Source: Batrachochytrium dendrobatidis JAM81
Taxonomy: Eukaryota > Chytridiomycota > Chytridiomycetes > Rhizophydiales
Assembly (NCBI RefSeq): GCF_000203795.2
Contig: NW_006281112.1
Location: 284,452-348,451, forward strand
Length of the DNA: 64,000 nucleotides
Direction: 5' to 3'
A model generated the notes under the pieces. It was given only the letters and a program-made list of their open reading frames with translations. It was not told the DNA's origin and did not search any database. Shown here one piece after another: positions 11,800 through 23,481 of the stretch. A program made the translations under genes and the position numbers. Positions within the stretch are counted from its first letter, which is position 1. The number at the start of each line of letters is the position of its first letter.

Positions 11800-12075
11800 A
11801 TACCACTGTAGTGTAGAGTGTGCATGCTATGCAAGTATCGGTCAAGTGATGAGTATGATTTTGAATTTTATTGAAACAGCCAGATTGATGGTTTGAATCA
11901 AACTATTATGGAATCTGTTGGTGTGAGTTGTGTTTGGCAAAACATGCACGAAAGTCGGACATTGCAGTTTTACATTGTCTCCAGTCCTTTTTATCAAAAT
12001 AACAATCCTGCAAGGCTTCATGCTGTGGAAAACATCCGCTCTGTTTGATTCTAGTAATCCATGGATCTTCGTCAG
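11392..12075 (+). repeat. 684-bp direct repeat, right copy
   Basis: Second copy of 4977-5660, same orientation, no gaps, 6 substitutions by my count. Its left edge (GACAATTAAAA then GTGCC) interrupts CEP104 exon 12 sequence; its right edge runs on into the intact COA4 coding region. Confidence 0.97.
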
Positions 12076-12139
12076 TTTGGTCAGTATGCTGGCTTGATTG
12101 TTGGTTTATTGAGTTGGATGTAGTCGATGATGCATTCAT
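11906..12139 (-). CDS. Twin CX9C protein, COA4-like cytochrome c oxidase assembly factor
   Basis: Single exon, 77 residues. The C-terminal half has two CX9C pairs (CFPQHEALQDC and CKTAMSDFRAC) separated by a KKDWRQ turn, the hallmark of CHCH proteins oxidised and retained in the mitochondrial intermembrane space by Mia40. The DPW segment, SGC start of helix 1 and DWRQC between helices match COA4 (human CHCHD8), which supports complex IV assembly. The Ser/Thr/Gln-rich N-terminus is not conserved. A broken second copy lies at 5491-5660. The gene is divergent from PDE6D, about 200 bp away. Confidence 0.82.
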   Translation of the reverse strand: MNASSTTSNSINQQSSQHTDQTDEDPWITRIKQSGCFPQHEALQDCYFDKKDWRQCKTAMSDFRACFAKHNSHQQIP

Positions 12140-12340
12140 GAGCAGCTTTGAATTCTTTTTAGTCAGTTGAAATAGAGATTCACTAGTAACAAGTGAGTCC
12201 TGTCAAAATATTGGATGGAATGCTGAGAATGGGAAACTACAGTTTGGGAAAAACAATCGACTTTCAGCTGTGAATTTTAATTTCAAGTTGACTCTGCTAG
12301 AGTATTCCCGTTGGCAGCACTCCAATATTGTTTGGCTAGA

Positions 12341-13438
<1,098 letters not shown>

Positions 13439-13893
13439 ACTACTGAGTGTACCGATAGTGACTTTAAGGCAAATACATACGACTAGACTCGAGTGTATTG
13501 AAGAATTTACAGATTGATTTATCCGTTTTGAAATGAATCTGATGGTTGAATAGTTGAGTGGGATTCAGCTGATTACAAGGCCTGAGTTGAATATAATATT
13601 TATGGTTTCAGCACAGTATTGCAATAAACTTGAGACTTGAATAAAGATACATGGATGTTTCAACATGTTTTGTAATTAAACTAGAGACTGATTATGTGGT
13701 ATCACTTAAAATAAACTATCACAGCTTGTTGATCTTGTTTTGACGCGAGCTTCAGCAGTCCATCTATAAAAGGCTGCTGTTGCAGCCTGCTTGATACTAT
13801 CAGAATATGTATTAAACATGAAAGTAGAGTTTTCTATATAACCAAAAAAATATATTTTTCCTTTCGTTTTCAGATTGTCTTGAACTGTAAACA
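13439..13893. other. Intergenic region between PDE6D and SMYD genes
   Basis: About 450 bases. Contains an AATAAA-like stretch (GCAATAAACTTG near 13620) compatible with 3' processing of PDE6D. No gene or repeat recognised. Confidence 0.5.
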
Positions 13894-15588
13894 ATGACTG
13901 CCATCAATGATGCAGCTCAAGTAGAAAATCGCAATGGATATGGCCGCTGTATGATTGCTACCAAAGACCTTCGAGTTGGTAGGTGACCTCAATCGTCACT
14001 TTAGACCGTACTGCGATGAATGATGCGACTAATCATTCATGATTTAGGACTGGAATTCATGATGGAGAAACCATATGTAGCGGTTGTGGATGATGCTAGT
14101 TTGAATCAAACGTGTAGCGGCTGTTTCCGTTTAGCTGCTCATATGCAACAGTGTTCCTCTTGCAAAGTGGTTCAGTATTGTTCTCAGACTTGCCAACGCA
14201 GCGATTGGAGCATTCATAAACCAGAGTGTGAAGGCTTCAAAGCTGTTCAGCCAAGGATTCCACCATCTCCTGTTCGACTCTTGGGACGCATGATGTTCAA
14301 GCGAGCCAAGGATTGTAACGAGGTACTTACTGATGGAGTTGCTATATACAATTCTTGAATGGCTGTCCTGTTCCACTCATCTTGACTGCAATCTGCATTT
14401 GAATTAGTTTGAACGAGTCGTTGGCCAACTGGAGTCGCACCGTGACAAGCGAGCATCAAAGGATATTGAGCATATAGCTGCCATGCTGCAGATGGCGTCT
14501 GGATTTATTCCACCTGCTTTGCTGCTTTCAACTACTGCTGACATGATCGCATTGTGTTGTAAAATTCAAGTCAATACTATGACGACTGAACGAGGTGTTG
14601 CGATATACGATCGACTGTCGACTGTGAACCATTCTTGCGTACCCAACGCTTGTCTGACTTTTGGTATTGGAGGAATTGCTCGGCTTTCCCCAATGACAGC
14701 GATCGCTTCTGGTGATCAGGTAAAAGGATGAATCTTGTTGATTTTAGCCATCAAAAAGCATTGATAGAAATCCATTAACCTTTGTCCACTCTTGATACAA
14801 TCAAGATTAATATATCCTACGTGGATGTGTTCCAGTCTTGCGAAACTCGTCAGAGACAGCTAAAGGAACAATACTACTTTGATTGTACTTGTCGTCTATG
14901 TACAGCAAATGCTAATGGAGGTATGGCAGGACGAGACTTGATGATATGTACAACCGCTCTGCCTACTCGTTGCTCTGGCTATTGGACCACTGCATTGATG
15001 AACACTTGCTGTTCGATATGCAATAGATGTGATGTAGAATCGCGTCAGCAGTGCATTTCCCAATTCGACTCGGCAGTGGATCTGTATCAATCTACCAAAA
15101 AACAAACCAATGATGCAAGTGCATCTCAATCTATTCTGACTCGTGCTTTAGAATCACTCGAACTGATTGTATGCAAGTCACATTCAGTACTCATCCGATT
15201 ACGCACTGATTTGATTGAGATTTTGGTTGGACAGCGCAATTATGCCAAAGTCATTGAACTTTCCAATGATCAACTTGATGCATTTCGGTGTGTTTGGAAA
15301 GCATCGCAAAGTATTGAAAAGGGTATAAGTGAGTCTGACAATGCGTATCCAGTTTGGCCTATGGAGTCGGTGAGCTCTGTAGATATATTCAAGGCTTCCA
15401 TGTGGACAATGGATGATGATTTGGATCGGGTTGCTGAGCTTGGAAAACAAGCTGCGCACAATCTCCGTATAACACATGGAGAAAAACATCCAATGTATCT
15501 AGATTTGACTGAAGGTTTAGAAGATGTGTTACGCGAGCTAGAGGCTCGCCATTCAGGAGTTGACAGTGTGAAAATGAAGCTTATCTAG
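13894..15588 (+). CDS. SMYD-type SET and MYND domain lysine methyltransferase
   Basis: Four exons, 13894-13978, 14048-14322, 14408-14719, 14806-15588, giving 484 residues, the normal length for SMYD proteins. The split SET domain begins at NGYGRCMIATKDLRVG, is interrupted by an MYND zinc finger (CSGCFRLA, CSSCKVVQYCSQTCQ, HKPEC), and resumes with the NHSCVPNA SAM-binding motif and SGDQINISYVD. A cysteine-rich post-SET follows (FDCTCRLC), then a helical TPR-like C-terminal domain. Such enzymes methylate histones or cytoplasmic proteins; the substrate here cannot be read from sequence. Closest in layout to SMYD3-like members (inference). Convergent with the RidA gene. Confidence 0.9.
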
Positions 15589-15721
15589 ATAGATTACCGA
15601 CCATATACATGTAAAATAGAACATAATAGCAACTATAGTGAACTGATTCAGATCTGAATAGGTAGTTTATTTTGACAGAGTAGACAAGATAATTATTCCA
15701 CACATTCAATAGCGACCATTT

Positions 15722-16395
15722 TTAATTGACAACAGCGACACATTCGATTTCGACCTTGACATCACGAGGAAGACGAGCAACCTCGACAGCAGATCGAGCA
15801 GGACGGCAGTCGCCCATCATTTCAGAGTATACTTCGTTCATTTTGACAAAGTCATTCATGTCCTAGTTGAAGTGAAAGCATTAGAGAGGAGTAGAATATG
15901 AGATTTGAGTGAGTTGGTATGCAAGAAGCCGATGGTTCTACCAACAAAAGGGAGATCAAGACAAAGTATAAAGCAGTGGGTATTCGACAAGAGAATTGTA
16001 TTGGACAGACAGGAGAAGAATACCTTGAGGAAAACGGTGGTCTTGACAATCTTGTCAAACGAAGATCCAGCAGCCTCCAAAACATTTTTGAGGTTGGTGA
16101 GAACAAGACGAGTTTGAGCCTGAACATCACCATCAAGAATAGTCATGGTTTCAGTGATCAAAGGGATTTGGCCAGCAGTAAAGACGAATCCATTTGCAAC
16201 TACAGCCTGAGAGTAGGGGCCAATAGCAGCAGGAGCCTTGGAGGTGTTGATAATCTTGGTGGACATGATTCTTGTTGGGTTGATAGCAAGAGAGGGAAAA
16301 GCAACAGATTGCAAGGACAGTGCAGTCATGCGTGTAGTGGTTGCTGCATGTTTGCTACAGTACATGGCTTGACGAAAGAGTGAAGTAGTGATCAT
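15722..16395 (-). CDS. RidA/YER057c/UK114 family enamine/imine deaminase
   Basis: Two exons, 16395-16024 and 15862-15722, give 170 residues. RidA proteins hydrolyse reactive 2-aminoacrylate and related imines, protecting pyridoxal enzymes. The core from internal Met44 ([20 protein letters not shown]) through [16 protein letters not shown] and the C-terminal [13 protein letters not shown] with VEIECVAV is typical, including the arginine that binds the substrate carboxylate. The first 43 residues are basic and free of acids, like a mitochondrial presequence (as in yeast Mmf1), whereas initiation at the internal Met would give the cytosolic (Hmf1-like) length. The single intron is GT-AG. Confidence 0.95.
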
Positions 16396-18476
16396 TTGGT
16401 AGTTGAATTAACCTAGTAGTATGTAATGCAATACTATAGTAATGGTATGGACTGATCAAGTTTTAAAGTTGGCTATTTGAATTATTAATGCGATCAGCAG
16501 CACTTTATTGCAGTTTTGGTATGCATCTGAACATCACCATTCCAGCTTTTAAAAATATCTAGTAAACAGCCAGTTTCATAAAATAACTGAACATTGTTTT
16601 TTAAACTCATTAGTTGACTGGTATTGTTGGTGGTGATTGGCATGTCGAGTTGCATTCCTGAAATATGTTGAACTAGAACGCGAACGTATGTGATTTTAGG
16701 ATACAGCAATGATGGGTTGACAGCATAATAGTCGAGCTCAATGTTTAGATTGAAATGGATGAATCTGGTTTGAAACTTGGTGACCGTAGTGTAGGAACAT
16801 ATCAAGACAAAGGGCGGATTCAAAAAAGAGATCTCGACTTAAAACGACTGTGTATCATATGATGGGCGTTGTGTTTGAAACAAGAGTTGAACAAGAGTTG
16901 ATGAAGCAATGTAGCCAACTTTTAGTAAAAGTGCGACAAAGATTCATTGTTTATTTGAAGCAAGATAGAGGCAATGACTTTATTTTACTTGAATACGGCT
17001 TGTTGAATAATTGGTGTTGCCTTGATCGTGTTCGGGCCAGTTCAACTGTAAGATTGTCGAGTGTTTTAGACTGTGACAATATAGTTGTTACATGTACACC
17101 ATCTTGTACAACCCAGTGTTTAAAAACAATTCTAGTGTACGAAGAATGGTGCTATTCAATACGTTTAGAACATTGGCATGCATGTTATTGTTGTATCAGA
17201 TTAGACAGAATATGGCTGACATGGCCAAAAACATTTCCATGTGAACCACCCAACGACCGTTATGACGCAAATGCACGCAATAGAAATGATCGCTCATATT
17301 GCCACTGCTTAGAATTCAACGACAGCCTCTGACATTTTGTTATGCACAAACAGGTATCAGTGTGTCAGCTTCAAGGCTACACTGGTTTGAATATAAGCAT
17401 CGAGTAGTTTAGCCACTGTGTTCATGTGTATTGTGACGATTAGATAGCATTGCCAACACCATCTGTTTCCAGCTTAATATTGTTAGCCCAAAAAACTCAG
17501 ACACTTGCAAGAGCATACTCGTGCTAGTTGAATTGACTTGTATTTGCAGACCAGCTGCTTAGTGTGCCATTAGGGGTAGGAAAGACTTTTTCTATTGATA
17601 CCCGAGTCCACTAGCAACCCACAACCCGGATTTACTTTATCGAATAAGCACTTGAGCTGGATTAGTTTTCATTTCACTCTAGTATTGCGATCGAGTCGAA
17701 TAGAGTTGCATCAGCTAGAATCAGCAAGAATCAGCAACACTTTGGACTACCAGTCAACCGTTTGTAAACGTCCACGTGGCTCTACAAGTTGAATTAGCAA
17801 AGGTAAGGTTGCATCAAGAGGATCCCTACGCATGTATGGATGAAAGCATCGTAGTGGTATGTGCTGTTCAGAAGTGCATGCTGTAGGTGTTCGAGGGGAA
17901 GGTCAGCATGACCACTTGTATAGGAAGCTGTGTCGACTGCTGTATCGTATCAGTTGAGTGAGGGGTGATGCAGACATGATGGGCTTGCAGTTGATAAGTG
18001 ACGAAGCCCAAACAGCCTGAATGTCTACGAGGGCTGCATACCCAACACTACATGCAAGACTACTGTTTTGTTATGGAGTGCATGCAGGCTCGAATGCTTG
18101 TCGCAGTGCAAGTGAACACAGCCAGCGATCCTTTAATCACCAACAATTGTTACCGAAAATTCATCTTTAATCACCCAACAATCTTGTCTGTAAACCAACA
18201 AATCCATCTTTAATCACTCAACAATCCTCACTGTAAACCACTAGGAATCTTACTCAATTTTATTTATTGTAGAATAATTCGAAAATCGCTTCTTGCTTTC
18301 GTCCATATTACAAAAGCCACCAACCGCCGCCACCGCTACTAGAGCAATCTTTACTTTCAATTATTGTACATCAGTATATTCTATAGCGTTTTAGTACACT
18401 AGGCCTGTGGTCAACCCTTTCTTATCACTTCATTCTGTTACTAGAGATTCATTGGTTTTTATCCCAGAACTCTATC
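16396..18476. other. Gene-poor 2.1-kb region with relic repeat sequence
   Basis: No recognisable gene. An open frame at 16850-17332 (+, 160 codons) and one at 16494-16823 (-, 109 codons) have no family resemblance. The stretch 16590-16760 is similar (reverse orientation) to 48235-48310 and 44620-44770 and belongs to the MITE-like family; an end-like GAATACGGCTTG sits at 16990. At 18120-18240 a short imperfect tandem repeat contains three units of TTTAATCAC(C)CAACAAT. The last about 100 bases must include the promoter of the collagen-like gene. Confidence 0.5.
16590..16760 (-). repeat. MITE-like element, internal fragment
   Basis: Reverse-complement similarity to the middle of the copies at 18701-19120 and 48127-48560: ATACGTTCGCG, a TAGTTCAAC block and GGAATGCAACTC recur in order. 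Ends are not clear, so limits are approximate. Confidence 0.5.
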
Positions 18477-21400
18477 ATGCACGTTCGTCCTATTACAGCG
18501 CTGCTTGCTGTTTTGGCACTGGCTGCTACTCCTGTTTATGCATATAAAGGTAATTCATGTTTCTTGAAAACTATCATTGTTCATACTATCAATCATTGCT
18601 TTGGTTCATGGTCGTCTGCTTGGTTTTGATCCTATCAAGGCTCATGACAGTGAATATTAATCATTCACGCACTTGCTTTCCGCTGCATCAGTGGACTACT
18701 GTTCACGTAAAATGGATCACTATCTTGCAGTGATTGCCTCTTGCTTTGAAATATCCAGTAGCTAAAAATTACTTGCGCTTTCCTGCCATAATCGATTGCT
18801 TTTTTAATTCTTCAAAACACAACGCTTATACAACACCATGGTTTTGAATCTACCCTTTTCCTCTTTTGGTGTAGTTGTACAATCACCAGACTCATTGTAG
18901 TCTAGATGTTGAAATTCTATAAACCTATCATTGTTGTATCTTGAATCTCGGATACGCTTTAATTCAAGAGAACAATGTTTTGCATGTCTTGGGAATGCAA
19001 CTATTTTTTCCATTCCAATCACTGGGAAGCCAGTCAATTTGGCATCAATCATTTATGAATTGGCTATTTATCATGCACTTTGGTCCCTTTATTAGTGCTT
19101 TATTTTATGTGAATACGAATGTAACTAACTCTTGTTGGATGTTTTCGTAATAATCATCGACTTTGCGATTACCGTCAATCCATCTAAACAGAAACCCCTG
19201 CCATTTATCGTCGTCATCCCGAGCCACATTTTAATGAATTCTCGACTCCCACTCCAACTTATAACCCTCGATACAATCCGGATCATCCTACTCCAATTCC
19301 TGTTATTCTACCAGATTGTGCAAGTAATCCTGCTCTTCCAGGCTGTCCATCTGGTCCCAATTGTGCTATCAATCCAACTGCTGATCTTTGTCCAGGAACT
19401 CCTAATGGCCCCAACTGTGGGGTTACTCCAAATGCTCCTGGATGTCCAGGTACTCCAGGTGGTCCCAATTGTGAGGTTACTTCAAATGCTCCTGGATGTC
19501 CAGGTGCTCCAGGTGGTCCTGGCGGTCCAGGCGGTCCTGGTGGTCCAGGCGGTCCTGGTGGTCCCGGTGGTCCCGGCGGTCCTGGTACTCCAGGCGGTCC
19601 AGGCGGTCCCGGTACTCCAGGTGGTCCAGGTACTCCCGGTGGTCCAGGTACTCCCGGTGGTCCAGGTGGTCCAGGTACTCCCGGTGGTCCAGGCGGTCCA
19701 GGTACTCCCGGCGGTCCAGGTACTCCCGGCGGTCCAGGTGGTCCTGGTGCTCCAGGTGGTCCAGGTGGTCCAGGTACTCCCGGCGGTCCTGGTACTCCCG
19801 GTGGTCCTGGTGGACCAGTTACTCCAGGCGGACCAGATGCTCCAGTTGCTCCTGGCGGTCCAGGTGCCCCACCTGTTATTCCTCCTGGAACTAGCCCTCA
19901 AGCTCAAGGCAGCGGAGGAAACAACAGCAGTAAAATTATTATCGGTATCTTGGTTCCCCTTGGAATTATACTTCTTGCAGGTATTGGTGCGTTTCTTTAT
20001 AGCAGATTTCGAAGCGTTCCTCCAGCTGCCGATAATGAAGCTGCAGCAGGTGCGGCGGGTGCTGCAGGCGCGGCTGGTGCTGCTCCCTATAATGTACAAT
20101 ATGCCAATGTCGCTGCTGCAGGTGCTGCAGGCGCGGCAGGTGCTGCAGTTGCAGGTGGTGCTTCTCGCGATATGCAATATGCTAATGTCGCTGGTGCTGG
20201 CGCAGGTGGTGCAGCTGCAGGTGGTGCTCCTCGCGATATGCAATATGCTAATGCCGCTGCAGGTGTTGCTGGTGCAGGAATTTTAGGTGCTGCCGCTGCA
20301 GGTGGTGCGGCTGCAGGTGGATCTTCCCGTGATATGCAATATGCCAATGTCGCTGGTGCTGACGCAGGCGGTGCAGTCGCAGGTGGTGCTCCCCGCGATA
20401 TGCAATATGCTAATGTCGCTGCAGGTGCTGGAGGTGCAGGAGTTTTAGGTGTTGCAGCTGCAGCTGATGGTCCATCTGGATACACTACTACAACTACTCA
20501 TACGGCTTATTCTAGCGATGCCAAAAATGCTCCTGGTGCTACACCTTTCACAGATCGTGGTATGGCATATGGTGCATTGGCTGGCGGTGGTCTTGCAACG
20601 ATTGCTGCCATTGCAAGCCAAAAGCATAAAAAGACGACCGAGCAATCAACCACTAACAACATATCGAGTTCTGGTGGTGCTATTGTTCCTCCCGGTGAGC
20701 GTGGCAACGCTGATGAATTTGCTGCTGATATGTATGCCACTTATGCTGCTATTGGTGCTGGTGCTGGAGCTGTAGCTGGTGGTAAAACTACTACAACTAC
20801 TACAACCACTACTTCAAATACCAATGTTAAGAGCAATGGAGCCAATTCTTCCTCTGAAAATGCAAACATAAAATATGCTGCTATTGGAGCTGCAGCAGCT
20901 GTTGCTACTGGTGCAGTTGTTGCAGGTGCCAACTCCAAACGTCCAACCCCAGTTCCAGTTCCAACTGTTATTACCTCAGATTTGGGGCCTCAGAAATTTG
21001 ACAACACTTACCAAAAAGCTGGTGTTGTTGGTGGTGCCTCGCGTATTGGAAAAGCAACGACAACATCTACATCATATACCACTCAAACGACCGAGACTCG
21101 CAAGGTGCTTAAAGGCGGCAAGTATGGTCAGTCCGTCTTGGTCGATGTAAAAACTTCTGAAGCAGTGAGCGATGTTGACAGTCTTGCTGAGGGTGCTACG
21201 CGTGAAATGGCTGCGGTTGGATCTACTACCGCTTCATCTGCTGCTGCTACTCCGGCTGTTTCTTCCAATACCACTTCTAGCTTTTTGATGGGTGCTATTT
21301 CTGCTGCTGGTTCTGCTGTCATAGGTGGAGCCGTTGCAGCTGGAAGTGCAGTCTCAAATGCAGTTAATTTTGGCAGCGAAATGGATGAATCTCCCTCTAC

Positions 21401-22778
21401 GGTTGTTGCTGATGAGCATGGTCGTACAACGTATGAATCAAACCAGACTACTGATTCTTCTGCTGCCGCGTCTGCTCCTCGACGATCGGATGGATCTACC
21501 ATTTACAATGTCAGCCGTACCGGCATGGATGGTGTCAGTAGCGCCGTCTCTGCTACTTCAGGTGCCATTGTTGGAGCTGGTATTGCATCTGCTGCCAAGA
21601 CTCCCAAGGGAAAAACCTCCAGTACGGCTACCAAGACCGTTATGACCACCACCACTACAACTGTTAAAAAGAAAAAAGGAGATGGCACTATTGCAGGTGA
21701 AACTGTTGTAACGACTCGAAAAGTATTGACTGGTGACAATGATGTGATCCAAGAGACTGTTAATGTCAAGAAACACTCTCCAGATAGAACCAGTGATACG
21801 CTGACTCCACTAGGTAGCAAGTCCATTGCTAATCCAACGGTCTCGGATAAGCCACTGCTCTCCAAATCTACTAATCTTGAATCTCTGTCTAGCGCTGATA
21901 CTGTCGGGCTTCCTTCAAAGATTGACAGCCAGTACGTGTCATTTGGTCATGGAGAATCCACCTCTAAATCTTCTATTTTGTCTACAAGTCCATACACGAG
22001 TGATCAGCATAAAGCCAATGCTAAAAACTCTTCATTAGAGACCTCTCAGGTCATTCTTTCTGGAGCCGATACTCGCTCCACTCAAAATAAGAACCGCGAC
22101 TCTTCCATGTGGATCCGTGGTGAACGGGTTACTCACGTGGAGCATTTATATGATGAGCAGGATGATGACGACGATTTGAATGCGTACCATGCTCCTGCGC
22201 CTACTTCTCATGTTGTTGTAGCCAACTACTTTCCAAGAAACTCGGACGAGATGCATCTCCAATCGGGTGACTTGATTGGTATTGAAAAGCTGTACAAGGA
22301 TGGGTGGGCTCGTGGACAAAACCTTTCCCAATCTCGTAAACGATGCATGTTCCCTATGGCTATTGTGACACCCATTATATCTGGGCCAACTCAAACGGTT
22401 CGCAAAGGCAAGGGTAATGTGTGGGTGGGATCGTCGACTACGCACGGCACCACAATTGAAGAACAGCAACAGGCTTTTATGGATCAAAACGAACTTGAAA
22501 AGGCTGCTCATGCAAGTGCGCTACTGAAACGCATTCCAGATCGCGAAGATTCTCTTCGTCGACTGAATCGTAACGGACAGCATCGGATAGGTGGGGGCGA
22601 CATATATGGACAAGAACACTCTGATTCAATATTGAATTCACGAAAAGAAATGCTGCGTGTGTCGTGGGACCAGCAGGGAGTTTCTGGGCAGCGTGTTGAT
22701 GATCAATACAGTTTGAGATCACTCTCTTCTGATGACTCGATAAAGGCTGGTGCAGTTGTTGACCATCGTGCCTCTTAG
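18477..22778 (+). CDS. Collagen-like, single-pass membrane protein with Ala-rich tail and SH3 domain
   Basis: Two exons, 18477-18549 and 19192-22778, 1219 residues. Exon 1 is a signal peptide ([21 protein letters not shown]). The ectodomain has a Pro-rich part with Cys pairs ([19 protein letters not shown]) and about 110 residues of Gly-Gly-Pro/Gly-Thr-Pro repeats. Next come a Gly/Ser/Asn linker, a membrane helix ([20 protein letters not shown]) with a basic stop-transfer, an Ala/Gly-rich region with six QYANV-type repeats (most RDMQYANV), and a long Ser/Thr-rich tail. An SH3 domain is near residues 1025-1085 ([30 protein letters not shown]). The intron carries a MITE-like element. I know no named family; a cell-surface to cortex link is inference. 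An AATAAA follows the stop. Confidence 0.85.
18701..19120 (+). mobile_element. MITE-like element in the first intron of the collagen-like gene
   Basis: Left end GTTCACGTAAAATGG and right end TTTTATGTGAATACGA are imperfect inverted repeats. The left part CACTATCTTGCAGTGA, the middle GATACGCTTTAATTCAAG with GGGAATGCAACT, and the right part TTATCATGCACTTTGG recur in other copies (23012, 48127). No coding capacity. Confidence 0.62.
19490..19875 (+). repeat. Gly-Gly-Pro coding tandem repeat
   Basis: Short-period tandem repeat of GGTCCAGGC/GGTCCTGGT/GGTACTCCC-type 9-mers within the collagen-like ORF. Codon choice varies (GGC/GGT, CCA/CCT/CCC), so the repeat is not perfectly homogenised. It also makes long false ORFs in other frames and on the minus strand. 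Confidence 0.95.
20040..20460 (+). repeat. Ala/Gly-rich coding repeat with QYANV modules
   Basis: Imperfect repeats of roughly 75-110 bases, each ending in a GATATGCAATATGCTAATG-like module that encodes RDMQYANV/A. Six modules are visible (the first is YNVQYANV). They lie just inside the predicted membrane helix. The tyrosine could be a phosphorylation or sorting site; that is speculation. Confidence 0.85.
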
Positions 22779-23481
22779 GAGCATGGTTTAAATTTTATTG
22801 ATCTATGTAATGTAATTTTGCCACTCAATAAATGAATACTATTTTCGTGTGATTATGATTGAAGTTTAGATGGTTGGCGAAACGACATTGACCTTGCCAA
22901 CATGTTGGGATTTAAATTTTAATACATGATTGATTCACTCGAGTAATCGGACAAGGTAAACAATGGTGAATAAAATCGAGCGGCCGAGTCAACACTAAAT
23001 TCATTCAAGAGTGTTTACGTAAATGAGATACTTTTGTGTCTATCTTGCAGTCGCTCTATTTTATTGTTGGAAACGATGGTTTTACACATGAGAAAATATC
23101 CAGCATGATCATGAGATTGGAAAAACGGTTATATCTTGATATCAGATAGGGTCTAGTTCAAGAAAACATTTCAGGAATGTGAGCATTTACTCTATATTTT
23201 TGTACAAGGAGCGCAGTGAACTAGTTTAGAGGACAATGGGATGAAAAACTATCATTTCATGAGACTGGCTGTTTATTATGTACTTGGGCACTCTTAGCAC
23301 CCCATTTTACGTGAATACGGCCGTAATAGTTGATGTGGTTGGAAGCGGAAAGTATAGCAATTCAAACTATAAAAGACCACCCAACAAGATAAAAATCAAA
23401 AAAGTCAATATTTGGACAAAATGTCCTGAGAATATATTCCGGCACTATATCGCAACTAGATCCATTTGACACTTGGTTTCG
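22779..23481. other. Intergenic region between two convergent SH3 membrane-protein genes
   Basis: About 700 bases between converging genes. It holds the polyadenylation region of the collagen-like gene (CAATAAATGAATAC near 22827) and a MITE-like element (23012-23330). No gene seen. Confidence 0.6.
23012..23330 (+). mobile_element. MITE-like element, intergenic
   Basis: Left end GTTTACGTAAATGAGATAC with CTATCTTGCAGTCGC, right end CATTTTACGTGAATACGG (inverted relative to the left end). Internal GGAATGTGAGCATTTACTC and TTTTTGTACAAGGA match the copy at 48127-48560 (GGATGTGAACATTTG, TTTTTGTACAAGAA). Non-coding. Confidence 0.65.

Noticed and set aside
4977..12075. The 684-bp repeat as the long terminal repeats of a retroelement or a normal target-site duplication
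   Set aside because: The repeat is made of exons of two host genes, no reverse transcriptase, integrase or transposase lies between the copies, and 684 bp is far beyond known target-site duplications.
19132..20286. 384-codon plus-strand frame and 253-codon minus-strand frame (19482-20243) across the collagen-like repeat
   Set aside because: They are shifted or reverse readings of the Gly-Gly-Pro and Ala/Gly repeats. The correct frame joins in phase to the signal-peptide exon at 18477-18549 and continues through the membrane helix and SH3 domain.
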